From contig CADCSX010000006.1 of the NCBI GenBank assembly GCA_902805475.1, positions 1,302,001 to 1,366,000 on the forward strand: a stretch of DNA of 64,000 nucleotides, read 5' to 3'. Source of the stretch: Entonaema liquescens. Lineage: Eukaryota; Ascomycota; Sordariomycetes; Xylariales; Xylariaceae. Shown piece by piece: positions 36,734 through 47,201 of this stretch. Below the pieces are notes generated by a model. It was not told the origin of the DNA and searched no databases. It was given only the letters and a program-made list of their open reading frames with translations. Every line of letters starts with the position of its first letter. Position 1 is the stretch's first letter. The position numbers and the translations under genes are program-made.

Positions 36734-37417
36734 ATGGCGGACGAACAAGTGTCACTCACTTCCCTGATCTTGATAATTGTCCTTGGTGGCCTCATCATTC
36801 GATACATCTTTTTCTCGCCACCAGCCCATACATCGCGACCACCACGAGATGCCCAGGCAGTAACGCGCGCCAGAGAAGCAGCAGTAGAAAGGATACAACA
36901 GATTTTTGGACCGGATCGAGTCGACCGGAGGACTATCTTGTGGGATTTGCATCGTAATGGAGGAAACATCGCGGCAACTACGGAACGGATACTGGCAGGA
37001 CGGATAGAAACCGTGAGTCCCCCATAGAGAAATACGAGCACGGTCATTCCGCTGTGTTCCCGAATCTAAGTAGATTAATTCATTCATGCTAACGTTCACA
37101 TCGTTTTTTAGCCCCCCGTTACATTCCAACCACCTCCTCCCCCGACTTCTCCTAGCCCTTCGGCGACACAGACACATCCTTTTAAGGCGCCTCCTAAGCC
37201 TGTCGAACCCGATTTAATTACTCGGTATAAATTACAGGATAAAGTCAAGACCGACAGCGAAGCTGAATCCTCGGCCAAGGCAAAGGCGTGGAGCTCTAAC
37301 CGGAACGAGCGACAAGCGTCTCTTCAGCGAAGGCGGGACGAGATGATTTTAGCGGCAAGAAGGAAAATGGAGGCCAAGATTGCAGCGGAGAAGGCTACCG
37401 GAAGCACGCAACAATAA
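36734..37417 (+). CDS. CUE1: CUE1-like ER protein recruiting the Ubc7 ubiquitin-conjugating enzyme
   Basis: 194-aa protein from exons 36734-37012 and 37112-37417. An N-terminal transmembrane anchor (residues about 8-28, LTSLILIIVLGGLIIRYIFF) is followed by a CUE ubiquitin-binding domain (residues about 45-88: AVERIQQIFGPDRVDRRTI, DLHRNGGNIAATTERIL). A Pro-rich linker (FQPPPPPTSPSPS) leads to a basic helical C-terminus (RRRDEMILAARRKMEAKIAAE), in the place of the Ubc7-binding region. This order matches yeast Cue1, which tethers Ubc7 to ER membrane ubiquitin ligases in ER-associated degradation. The intron splices ETP|PVTF. It is divergently transcribed from SMC2 over a 1.6-kb AT-rich gap. Size and architecture fit well; the C-terminal function is inferred from position. 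Confidence 0.8.
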
Positions 37418-37825
37418 ATTCAACTTATACCGAAACGGTTGGGTTAGTGGCCTAAGGCCTGGATCGCTGTTGAGGTGGCTGTATATTTCGAATTCAACTT
37501 TCAAGTTGAAGGTGATTTGTATATCGGAGTTGAATTACATGTGAAGCGTACCTTGGTCTGAGACAGTACTAGGTATAGACTTGAAATTAAGGCAAGCGCA
37601 TCGATATAAAACCTCCCGAATGTCATTATCATTGAGTGAAGAGCAGTCCCGCGAATATATTTATTGGTCCATTGTCTAGCCAGAGCCCATCTTGTGTTTC
37701 TATAATGCGACTATCTAATTTCTAATACGTCAAACAAAGACAATAATTCCCGCTCTATTTCCCATGTGTCCATATCCACGCCATGCCAGGCTACTATGCA
37801 ATGCAAAAAACCTTTATGTTATATA
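37418..37825. other. Convergent intergenic after CUE1
   Basis: 3' flanks of CUE1 and the membrane-protein gene. A GAATTCAACTTTCAAGTTGA partial inverted repeat at about 37489-37510 could form a hairpin in the CUE1 3' UTR. Confidence 0.4.
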
Positions 37826-38913
37826 TTATTTCTGCCTCTGCTCGATCAATTGTAGACCTTGTCCGATGCCATCATGAACTCCTCCAGCAACGCTCTCTAT
37901 AGTCCAGGCCGCAAGTTCAGACAATGCTTTCCCGAGTTTACCTTCACTTATAGCGGAAACTAGATATTCGGTGTCAGCGATGAACGGTTGCGGAATCCTT
38001 TGTGGTAACTTTAGGCCTCGGCACCTGTCTTACGAGTCTATAAATCTAGAAGATGCTATATGTCCACTGTGGAGATATCTGATGTTTCGGGGATGGGAGG
38101 AAAAGGGAGGAGGTAGACGGATAACTTACTCTTCTCGCTCAAGACTCCACTCTGCTTCCCGACAGTAGTAGCAAAAACAAAACTACTAGAGATGATGTGT
38201 TGTGAAATGTTGTACTGGCGCTCATAGTGTGCTCCGGCGCGGATGACGATCGCAAGGAAAGACAAGAATAGATAGAGAAAGATGACAAGACCCGTAACGA
38301 ATCCCTGGACAGCCGAGTGTAGAAATGTCTTTGCTCTGTCGGATGGTCGCCACCCGGGTATACCTGCACCGCCCCCGATCCGGCCATCTATGTCTATTTG
38401 TGCGCATGATTTTGGCAATGCTCGGCGAATGATACTGGCTTCATAGTCGTCCATGTCGTCTGGTAGGGCCTTGAGCATATATGCGACACCGTCGATATAC
38501 GATTTTCTCGCAAAGGTCAGGTCTGCCGTTTCTTGAGAGGCCGATTGTTGCAAAAAGGATCCTAAACACTAATAAACAACAATGTCCTCTAAAGATCAAG
38601 CGGGAGTACACATACCTTGCCTAGCATACCTCCAATTTACACCTGAGCTCACATTCATAACACGGCTATCAGGACCGGAAGGCCTTGATTTATCCTCCAC
38701 GAGTCTATTGTTGGCGACACCTACAATTGCATTCTCGTCTCGTCTCGCAAGAACCACGGGCTCCAAATCATCCTGAGATGTCATGGGACGCTGCCGAGGG
38801 GGTAAGATAGGGCGGCTTGTAGACCGGCGAAGCGATTGGAGAGCCGGTAATCGGGACTGGACCGACGTAGGTAGCATATTAAACACTACTATAGACATAT
38901 TCTGTTCCATCAT
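37826..38913 (-). CDS. Uncharacterised membrane protein
   Basis: 287-aa protein from exons 38616-38913, 38130-38561 and 37826-37959, in frame. I do not recognise the family. The first 95 residues are basic and Pro/Ser/Arg-rich (RRSTSRPILPPRQRP), followed by ETADLTFARKSYIDGVAYMLKALPDDMDDYEA, probably helical. One strong transmembrane helix is at about residues 185-207 (GFVTGLVIFLYLFLSFLAIVI), and a possible second hydrophobic stretch is HIISSSFVFATTVG. The C-terminus is amphipathic and helical (GKLGKALSELAAWTIESVAGG). Intron 37960-38129 (170 nt) was placed by the GCTGAC branch and CTAG acceptor that keep the frame. Alternative starts exist at the second Met or at MSIVVF. It is tail-to-tail with CUE1. 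Confidence 0.65.
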
Positions 38914-39172
38914 CGTAACTCTACCCTCCTCTTTCCCCGTCTTTACCTTTTCAAAGGTTATGATGTTAAGGATTCCGAAACCAAAGAAGAATGCTGTTCA
39001 GTAAAGCGAATGGAATAATCGAGGTTAAGTTTCTCGGAGGAAAGTTCGGTTTACGGAGCAGAGCTTGTATTACCCCCTTGTACGAAATCTAGGCCAGACT
39101 TAACCTTTGCTTGGGTAGGTATGCACCCATGTCCACGTACAACGGGAGTTCTAAGGCGTAGCCGGGAAATAT

Positions 39173-39196
39173 ATACGCTGATACGCTGATACGCTA
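39173..39196. repeat. 8-bp tandem repeat ATACGCTG
   Basis: Three perfect copies, followed 25 bp later by CCTAGGTC repeats. Confidence 0.8.
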
Positions 39197-39220
39197 CCTA
39201 TTCAGTGTAAGATCCTTAGG

Positions 39221-39255
39221 TTCCTAGGTCCCTAGGTCCCTGACTGCCTAGGTCC
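39221..39255. repeat. CCTAGGTC repeat
   Basis: Three to four copies of CCTAGGTC with CC or CTGACTG spacers, related to the dispersed ACCTAGGT palindromes. Confidence 0.7.
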
Positions 39256-40191
39256 ATATGTTACCATTGTTTCAACCACGAGGCCCACCTCTCTCTATTC
39301 GTAAAAGGCGCCTGTTGTTTGAGATGGCGATAGATAAGCGATTTTCACATGCAACCCTACCACATGCCAAGAAGGTACTTGTACCGACTTTATGATACCC
39401 CCATAAATAAACCACCCCCATGACCTTAACACCGACCTCGCTGGTAAGTTGTATTTTCTTCGACATGAGCATTACCTACCATATCTCTTGACTAAGTCTA
39501 TTAATATTCAAAGGCTTGGAATATAATATATGTGATTAGAAGCGGTCAGAGCCGGTCTCTTACAAAAGGTACCTCCTGTCGAATACGACTTGGAGCATGT
39601 GAAAAAAAAAAAAAACCATTTTTTTATGTACCTACCTACTAGTTGTACCTTTAATTTCGAAATGTTCATTGGCTCAACGTGAGAAAAACGCGGGCACTAC
39701 GGCTTAGTGTCCCCGTGATTCGGATCTACTACTGGCTATTATTTGATATATCACGGGGCTAAATGACAAGAGCCTAATTATTCCAAGACTAGGTAGACAC
39801 AGCGCGGCTAGCATAAGGACTTGTGAGAAAAATAGGCGGGCTATTATATACGTTATTTTGGCATATATAAATAGCACTATGACTTGCACTTGACTCTTAT
39901 GATTAGGTATATTTGTTGAGGGAATTACGTGAATGTATCTTTGAAGAAACCGATTGTGATTCATCAAAGCCACGAATTTATAACAATCATACAGTACTAC
40001 GTATAGCAGATAAGTGGTTTTTCGTGTCATTAAACACACCTAAGTTCATCCATCATTGGCTTGTAAGCTTAAGCCTCAAAATACACGTGGGGTGCTAACA
40101 AATCAGGACATGATAATTCCGAGTTATTATTTCGGCAACCTAAAATTGGGGACCTGTCTGCGTGTGGGTCAGGAATATCCAAGTACCTATG

Positions 40192-40233
40192 TATCTATAT
40201 ATCTATGTATCTATGTATCTATGTATCTATGTC
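40192..40233. repeat. Microsatellite ATCTATGT
   Basis: Five near-perfect copies of an octamer (a diverged ATCT/ATGT tetranucleotide repeat), about 300 bp upstream of the helicase start. Confidence 0.85.
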
Positions 40234-40536
40234 CATACAGGTATTGCACGGTGAGGAGGGGTAGCGGAGTAAACTTTATCCCATGCCTATCTATCCTTCT
40301 TATTGTAAAGTCTGATAAACAAATTTGTAGTGGGCTGAGTGGGTTTACCGGGATCTGGGCCTTTTTCTAGTTCAAGTTCCTAAAAGGAAAAAAAAAAAAT
40401 TTTCGAGTTGAAGAAATTCTAGTCGCCTCCACCACGCGCCTCGTTTCTTCCTCTATAAGGTCGTGTGCAGGTGAAACGCTTCCTTCATCACCTCAATTGT
40501 TACTTCTTGTGAGGCAATTATCAATTCCCTGCTACA

Positions 40537-42684
40537 ATGTTCAAGTCTTCTTTGCAGAGGCATGCCCGCCTGGGTAACTTGGCCCGTCGCCAAATCTCGA
40601 CCTTGGTCTCGCAGCAGATTCGCTCTCGACCAGTCGTAGCATCCTGCCAGAGATTGGCGCAATCAGAACGACAAATAGTTCCTCTGAAACAAATTGCGTT
40701 GCGATTATATTCTCAAGAGTCTGCCACAGCGTATGCCAATACGCAGACAGACGACTCGCCGGCGTCACTATACAATGTCACACGATTCGAAGATCTAACA
40801 AAGTTAGGTGTCGATGAGCGCATTATTCGAGCCATCACCGTGGATATGAAATATGATACCATGACTGAAGTCCAATCGATGACTATCAACCCAGCTCTCA
40901 AGGGCGTTGATCTGTAAGTAAAACATAGGCTTTCATCTCCCGATTTCCAATTTCTTATGCTAATTGTGTTAAGGGTGGCACAAGCGAAGACTGGAACAGG
41001 CAAGACCTTGGGCTTCCTCATCCCTGTCTTCCAGCGTCTCATTGCCTCTGATCCGAGCCTTGCTTCCCCGCAACACCGTCAAAGGGCTACCTCGGATGAT
41101 ATTCGTGCTATAATTCTATCTCCTACGCGCGAGCTGGCGGAGCAGATTGGTGTTGAGGCGAAGAAATTAGCAAGACATACCGGACTTGTCGTCCAAACCG
41201 CTGTTGGTGGAACGAGGAAGCGGGAGGCTATGATGAAGATGCACCGAGAGGGATGCGACATACTCGTTGCGACTCCTGGCAGACTCTTCGATATCATGTC
41301 GGATCCCAGCACCCGCGTTGAGGCGCCGAGAATACAATCGTTTGTATTAGATGAAGCCGATCGCATGTTAGATGTTGGCTTTGCGGACGCCATCCGCGAT
41401 ATTATTGACCTGCTCCCACCAATCAACCAGGTCGACCGCCAAACGCTCTTATACTCTGCAACCATCCCCCGAGATGTTGTACATCTAGCTAAGAGCATGG
41501 TCAAGACGGATAATTTTGATTTCGTCCAAACCATTAACCCGGATGAAACTCCTACCCATGCACGCGTTCCGCAGCATCTTGTGGCCACAAAAGGCTTCGA
41601 GAATTGGTTCCCAGCCGTGCTGGAAATTGCTGAAAAGGCAGTGGAACATTCACGGAACGACCCTGACGCTCTCCCTTTCAAGGCGATACTCTTTTTCTCG
41701 AACACAGCTACCGTCCAGTTTGCCAACCGTGTATTTAAATCTACTTTCCTGGGGCATCGGTCGACTGGTATGCCGATCTTCGACATACATTCAAAACTTA
41801 GCCAAGACACGAGAACTAGGAACGCTGATGCTTTCCGTCGTGCTAGATCTGGTATCCTTATCTCCTCAGATGTCACTGCGAGAGGAATGGATTTCCCCAA
41901 CGTAACCCACGTTATTCAACTTGGTCTTCCCCCTGACAGGGATCAATACATCCACCGAGTCGGCCGAACAGGTCGTGCTGGAAAAGCTGGAGAGGGTTGG
42001 TTAATTCTAACCGAGGAGGAAATCCGGGAGGCCCGATCTCGTCTTCCCGGCTTGCCTATTAAGCCTAATAACACCATTGAAAGCGCAACCCACTCCTTAG
42101 GAGAGAGCGCAACATCTCCGGAAGTGGATAGATATTTCGAGGAGGTATCCAGGGCCTATCAGCGTATTGACCGAGAGGTTTTCGCAAACGTCTATACTGC
42201 TATACTCGGCCAAAAGTTTGGGCGGAATTTGAGCTCTGCGGAAGTCGTCAGACTCCTTAACGAATGGTGTATCAAGGGGCTTGGTTGGGAGGAGACGCCT
42301 GCCCTTACCCCTAACGCGGCGAGGAACCGTGGTTTGGCCGGAGTGCCGGGGCTTAGGATCGGATTCGATACGTATGAATCATCAAGTGATCGACGAGGCG
42401 GTGGCGGTGGCTTTGGCTCCTTTGGCCGGGGAGGCGGTTTCTCTGACCGGGGAGGTGGTTTCTCTGACCGGGGGGGTGGCTTCTCTGACCGACGAGGTGG
42501 CGGTTTCTCTGATCGCAGAGGCGGCGGTTCCTTCGATGGGCGAAGCAGTGGTTTCAACGGCGGCCGAGGTGACTCGGGTTCCAGATTCGGCTCTAGAGAT
42601 CGTCGAGGAGGTGATTCATTTGCCCAGCGCGCGGGTTCAAATTTTGGGTCTCGCGGCGGACAGCCTTCTCGAGCATCGTTCTAG
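40537..42684 (+). CDS. MSS116: Mitochondrial DEAD-box RNA helicase, Mss116-like
   Basis: ATP-dependent RNA chaperone/helicase, 695 aa, from exons 40537-40913 and 40974-42684. The N-terminus is Arg/Ser/Gln-rich without acidic residues (MFKSSLQRHARLGNLARRQ), as expected for a mitochondrial presequence. Motifs in order: TEVQS (Q-motif), AKTGTGKT (I), PTRELAEQ (Ia), DEADRM (II), SAT (III), then DVTARGMDFP and HRVGRTGRAG (V, VI). The C-terminus is a Gly/Arg tail with four GGGFSDR-type units encoded at about 42425-42520. In Mss116/CYT-19 proteins a basic tail binds RNA during intron splicing and translation, so the same role is inferred. It ends at TAG 42682-42684, followed in frame by ten more Gly/Arg-like codons. 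Confidence 0.85.
42425..42520 (+). repeat. Coding Gly/Arg repeat in helicase tail
   Basis: Four to five copies of a 24-27 nt unit encoding GGGFSDR(G/R). Third positions are nearly identical between copies, so the expansion is recent. Confidence 0.8.
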
Positions 42685-43881
42685 GGAAGTCGTGGCTATG
42701 CACCCAAACGGGAGTAGTAGTTGATTCGTTGAGATGCATCGTCTCGTGCTTAATTTTCTAATGTACTATGCTGCTTCGGAAGCAAAAACCCCCTTCCTAG
42801 GTATATATGTATGAGGATATGGACCCGCACGCGCTCGTCGGCGCATAGCTTGGGACTGATGACGTGCAAGTACTTAGGAGCTGGCACTACGTCTCACCGG
42901 TAGATCTACATTTATGGAAGGGGGCCGCAATCGGAGTCAAGGTTTGTCTTGCTTGGTTTTACGGAACGATCCAAGGCGTCGGGCGGTCACTGGAAAAAGG
43001 GCCGCACGGCATGGAAATCTCGACTATTTGTACTATAGTGTAAGACGACTCGTAACGATAGATAAAACAACACGAAGCCTATGAAGCACCATCTTCACTT
43101 TGTGACAGGCCTCTATCATCAGATCTACTTGTATTCGACTTAGCTTAGCTACATTAACAACATGAACTGCTTAGAATAAGCTACGTTTAGGTATCTTTCA
43201 GGGAATATGCCTTTATTTACGTGTATGCTGTGCTCATAGTGATTATTTATTAGTTGTGACCCCAGTAGCTCAAGCTAAGAAAGGAATCGGCTTTTTGATA
43301 CCCACAGGGTTTTACTCATCGTGCCTATAGTAAAAGACTTCATGTCTGCTATGACGGTTTATCAGGATCGTAGGGGGATCCTATATCTCAGGGTACTCAG
43401 TCTATATATGTATAACTGTATTAGCTAGGGAAGAGGTACGCAAGTTTTCTCAATGCCTAAGAGCATCCCAATATCTAGAATTCAGCCATACATGTTGTTT
43501 AGTAGGCTCTGTAACATTTATAAGGAGATGTATATAAATTAGGTATTGCCAGGACACTATAGATATAGATCCTTGAAGGGTATATGCTATACTATCGACA
43601 TATAGTCCATGTACAGGATTATCCTATATAAGTCGCATAATCGTTAGGTAGGTAACAAGCCTGGGTCGGCATTGGCCCGTCATAATATATTTTGGTGTAC
43701 CTGGGAACAGGTTAGAGTATTATACAGGCTCAAGCAGCTCAACGCAGCTTACAGGTATGTATATTCAGTATTGTTAGTATCAGTGTTGATCTCCTCAAAC
43801 GCCCCCAAATGCAAATTTCCCATTATAAGGGAGCTGACGCCGTGGTTTTTCCCGCTGTCAAATGATAATGCGATGATGGTC
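42685..43881. other. Convergent intergenic, helicase/PEX7
   Basis: 1.2 kb with no supported gene. The first 33 nt continue the helicase frame past its TAG (ten codons, GSRGYAPKRE). Confidence 0.5.
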
Positions 43882-45055
43882 TTATGCTTGCCCCTGCAAC
43901 AGCCTATTCGCATCCCATAATAGTAATCTCTCATCCCATCCCACAGTTGCAACCCAACCACCAACGCCGAATAAGCACCAGTCGACACCCGTTACAAATT
44001 CGGTATGCCTGTTCATAATACCGAGTTGGATTCCAGCCTTGACTGGAGACGCCTGTTGTGCGGGCATCGACGACCCATCTGTCCACATACGTACTGTCAT
44101 ATCGTAACTCGCGCTGATCAATATATCGCTGGCGTGCGGGCTCCATGCTAACCTCCGGATAGCGTAGTCATGGCCTAACATTACAGACTCGGGCCCTGCC
44201 GAAGGGTTTCTAATATCAAATGTCCGTATTACCTTATCTACACCCCCCGTCGCGATCACTGTATGGTTGTATTTGTTCCAATCATGTGTCAATATTTCCC
44301 CGGGTATAGCAGGAGGCGTCGGACCCTGGAGGGGCGCGGCAGGAGGAGTGACGTGAACTGGAATCTTTGTTGTTAAGTGATATTGAGCGTTGACTGGCGT
44401 TCGGAGGTCGAATATGCGTAAATGTGAATCTGTTGATACCGCGGAGATAATATTTGGGTTAGATGGACAGTACGATGTACTATAAGTACAATTGCCGACG
44501 GGGAGAGTCTTAATAGAGTCCTTTCTTGCCGGCGACCACTACTCAAGTTGGTTTAGAATTACTGGTGTAGCACGCGCGTATAGCCGGGGAGGTACGTACG
44601 ATCTTTACGGTTCCATCCCATGAACTAGAAGCAAATGTATCTTTCGTGACGGGACTCCATGCTACCGAGAAAGTCTCTCTCTTATGTTCGTGGAAGTTCA
44701 TCACGGGAAACTCATTAACATTCATGTCGTAGAGCTTAATGGATCCATCACCACATGCAACCAGTAGCTGGTTCTCGTTGATCTCAGACCAAGCGAGGTC
44801 ATATTGGGCGTCGTTCGTATCAAAACTGGATGAGGACCTTAGTTGATCAAGTCACGCTAGATATATAGTTGTGGTCGCTCACGTTTTCTCAATTTGAACG
44901 CCTTGAGGCCCCAATCCCAAGCAGAATAAGCGGCCATTGCCTACAATGCCGTAATTCGCCGCGGATGCGACAGCGATGCGTGAATCGTAATAAGGTGAAT
45001 ATTTGACGGCGTAAGGATTCCAGCCGGGAGTACGAAACTCCAGCATGGCGGCCAT
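43882..45055 (-). CDS. PEX7: PEX7, peroxisomal PTS2 import receptor (WD40)
   Basis: Cytosolic/peroxisomal WD40 receptor for PTS2 cargo. Exons 44883-45055, 44600-44837 and 43882-44538 sum to 1068 nt, 355 aa, as expected for PEX7. The N-terminus LEFRTPGWNPYAVKYSPYYD is characteristic of the family. WD units end in SIKLYDMN, TVKIWSP (split by an intron), LRIFDLR, VIRTFDIRNP, TVRMWTD and LLLWDAN. A Pro-rich insert (TPPAAPLQGPTPPAIPGE) between blades is common in filamentous fungi. No frameshift is needed. It is divergent from the AlkB-like gene over about 620 bp and convergent with the helicase. Confidence 0.9.
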
Positions 45056-45676
45056 GTTTGCTTATATGTAGCAAAACTGAAAGTAAGAGCACGAGCTCAG
45101 ACTTACTGGCGCATACAGAGGAAGCTAAATGTAGCTCAGTTGAAGATTGACAGCTGAAGAATGACGATGAACTGAAAGCCAAGAACGTGGGGCCTCGGCT
45201 TCATGGTACGAGGTACTGCGATAAGTACCTAGGTACATGTACCTAACCTTTGTGGGGGTTGTGATGGAAGCAATGAAGGTCCCACCCTCGGTCCAGCAGC
45301 CGTACGTACCTACATACCTACTCTAGGTACCTAGATACCTAGATACCTCTACTCTAATGCAGCTTCCGGATAGCTGTTGGGGAACTTTCTACCTGTAAGC
45401 CATTCCTAACATGAGTACCTTGAGGTCCCTGGGGTGCTGATTCATATCAACAGGGACCACCTTCACTAAAACCACTTGAGCTGTTTCCTATTTCCACCTT
45501 CATTACCGTACCTCTAGGCAACAAAGCTAAAGCGGAGAATTTAATCTGTACATCTCACCATCTGAGTTTTCCTGGACTTCTATCGCTTCTTAGAATACGG
45601 AAAGTGAAACAAACACTAGAAATGACACGACACATTTCATCTTGGGAATTCTACATTCTACCTTATAAGCCATATA
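45056..45676. promoter_or_regulatory. Divergent promoter region, PEX7/AlkB-like
   Basis: Dense ACCTAGGTA-type motifs at 45223-45245 and 45300-45350 (AAGTACCTAGGTACATGTAC and CTAGATACCTAGATACCT). No TATA box evident. Confidence 0.5.
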
Positions 45677-47011
45677 ATGGACGCGTTCTTGAAAGGAACC
45701 AAGCGAAAGTCATCCGCTATAGACGACTCTTTTTCGATCGATGATAATGAGTCTACGGATGTGAAACTAGCAATTCTCTCATCATTGCACGCTAATATTA
45801 GCCAGGAAGCTTTGCTGGAAGCTCTCCTAGCACATGATGGCTCTGTTCAAGCTGCTTCTGCTTCTCTAGCTGAGGATCGATCAGCGTCGCCAAAGAAGAA
45901 ACGGAATAATGCTATCGGGTATCAGTCTTCACTCAGACTATTTGCTTCTAGTAGGCCTTCAGTGGGTGAACGACCTGTGTCACCAAAGAAGGCGAGACCT
46001 CTTTCCAAGAAAGGGACAACGCTTCACTTATACGATCCCGAGGATGTAGCTGAACATACACCTTGTAGTATCACTCATAATTTTCTACCTCCAGATGAAG
46101 CTAACGAGCTTCTCAAAGAGCTGTTAAGCGAATCGGATTCATTCGATAAGATCACATTCAAGTTATTTGATAACGTGGTCCAGAGTCCCCATACATCGAG
46201 TTTTTACGTGGGAACAGAAGCTGAAATTAACACTCAAAAACATGATTACTTTTACAACGGTGCACGATTAACAGATGTTCGCCCTATCACTCCTCAACTT
46301 TTGCATGTTCGGCCAAAAGTCCAAGAGGCGGTGAACAGAGAAATCCAAAATCGTATCAAGACTCATTATCCCGGGGGACGAAAGTTGAAGTATCAGTCTC
46401 CAGACCCATGGTTACCAAACTGTGCTTTCGTCAATTGTTACAACGGACCCCAGGAGAGCGTTGGTTATCATAGCGACCAATTAACCTACTTGGGCCCGCG
46501 AGCTGTAATAGGCTCCCTTTCCCTAGGGGTAGCAAGAGAATTCCGTGTTAGACGAATTATACCAAAAGACTCTGATACTGGCCCTACGGATGATCCGGAT
46601 GCCGAAGGGCAAATATCTATACACCTCCCACACAATTCTCTCCTGGTAATGCATGCTGAGATGCAGGAGGAGTGGAAACACAGCATTGCCCCAGCTCAAA
46701 CGATCGATCCTCACCCTATTGCAGGTAATAGGAGGATCAATGTCACATATCGCTACTACAAGCCGAGCTTTCACGCGAGGTATACGCCGAGGTGCAGATG
46801 TGGTATTCCTGCCATACTAAGGGTTGTTCAAAGAAAGAAGGAAAACCAGGGAAAATATTTCTGGATGTGTCATGGCGGAAATGTGCCTGGTAAAGATAAT
46901 TGTTCGTTCTTCCAATGGGGCGATTTCGATAACGATGGGAATCCTAGCTGGGACAAGTCTCGATATAAAGCTGCCCAAAGAGGTAGCAATTCCATGGGCG
47001 ATTTACGATGA
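45677..47011 (+). CDS. AlkB-like 2-oxoglutarate/Fe(II) dioxygenase with CUE-like and GRF zinc-finger domains
   Basis: Single-exon 444-aa protein. Residues about 27-65 look like a CUE/UBA-type ubiquitin-binding fold (DVKLAILSSLHANISQEALL, AHDGSVQAASASL). Residues about 130-365 are an AlkB domain: NCAFVNCYNGPQESVGYHSDQ contains the HxD iron ligands, EWKHSI the distal His, and GNRRINVTYR the 2-oxoglutarate-binding Arg. Residues about 375-425 form a GRF zinc finger (CRCGIPAILRVVQR, FWMCHGG, CSFFQWGD), a single-stranded-nucleic-acid-binding module. The domain set suggests repair of alkylated bases at ubiquitin-marked or single-stranded DNA (ALKBH2/3-like); substrate and ubiquitin binding are inferred. 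All catalytic residues appear present. It shares a divergent promoter region with PEX7. Confidence 0.85.
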   Translation: MDAFLKGTKRKSSAIDDSFSIDDNESTDVKLAILSSLHANISQEALLEALLAHDGSVQAASASLAEDRSASPKKKRNNAIGYQSSLRLFASSRPSVGERPVSPKKARPLSKKGTTLHLYDPEDVAEHTPCSITHNFLPPDEANELLKELLSESDSFDKITFKLFDNVVQSPHTSSFYVGTEAEINTQKHDYFYNGARLTDVRPITPQLLHVRPKVQEAVNREIQNRIKTHYPGGRKLKYQSPDPWLPNCAFVNCYNGPQESVGYHSDQLTYLGPRAVIGSLSLGVAREFRVRRIIPKDSDTGPTDDPDAEGQISIHLPHNSLLVMHAEMQEEWKHSIAPAQTIDPHPIAGNRRINVTYRYYKPSFHARYTPRCRCGIPAILRVVQRKKENQGKYFWMCHGGNVPGKDNCSFFQWGDFDNDGNPSWDKSRYKAAQRGSNSMGDLR

Positions 47012-47201
47012 TATACTCTCGGTTTCCTGGATATTATATCTTGTGCCAAATACAAAACAACTGAGAAATCACCACGAACCGGAAACTATATTGTGCTGGT
47101 GTAGATTTGAGTGGAAGTGAACTTCGATACAAGGGAGCAAAGCGAACAATAATCCCCGCTATTACCGCCCAAGCCCGATATCAATTAGCATCTTCCGGAT
47201 T

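Larger units (their letters stand above)
38914..40536. other. Intergenic upstream of the helicase
   Basis: Divergent promoter region with several short repeats (39173-39196, 39221-39255, 40192-40233), an A14 run near 39602-39614 and an A/T run near 40388-40402. No gene supported. Confidence 0.5.
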
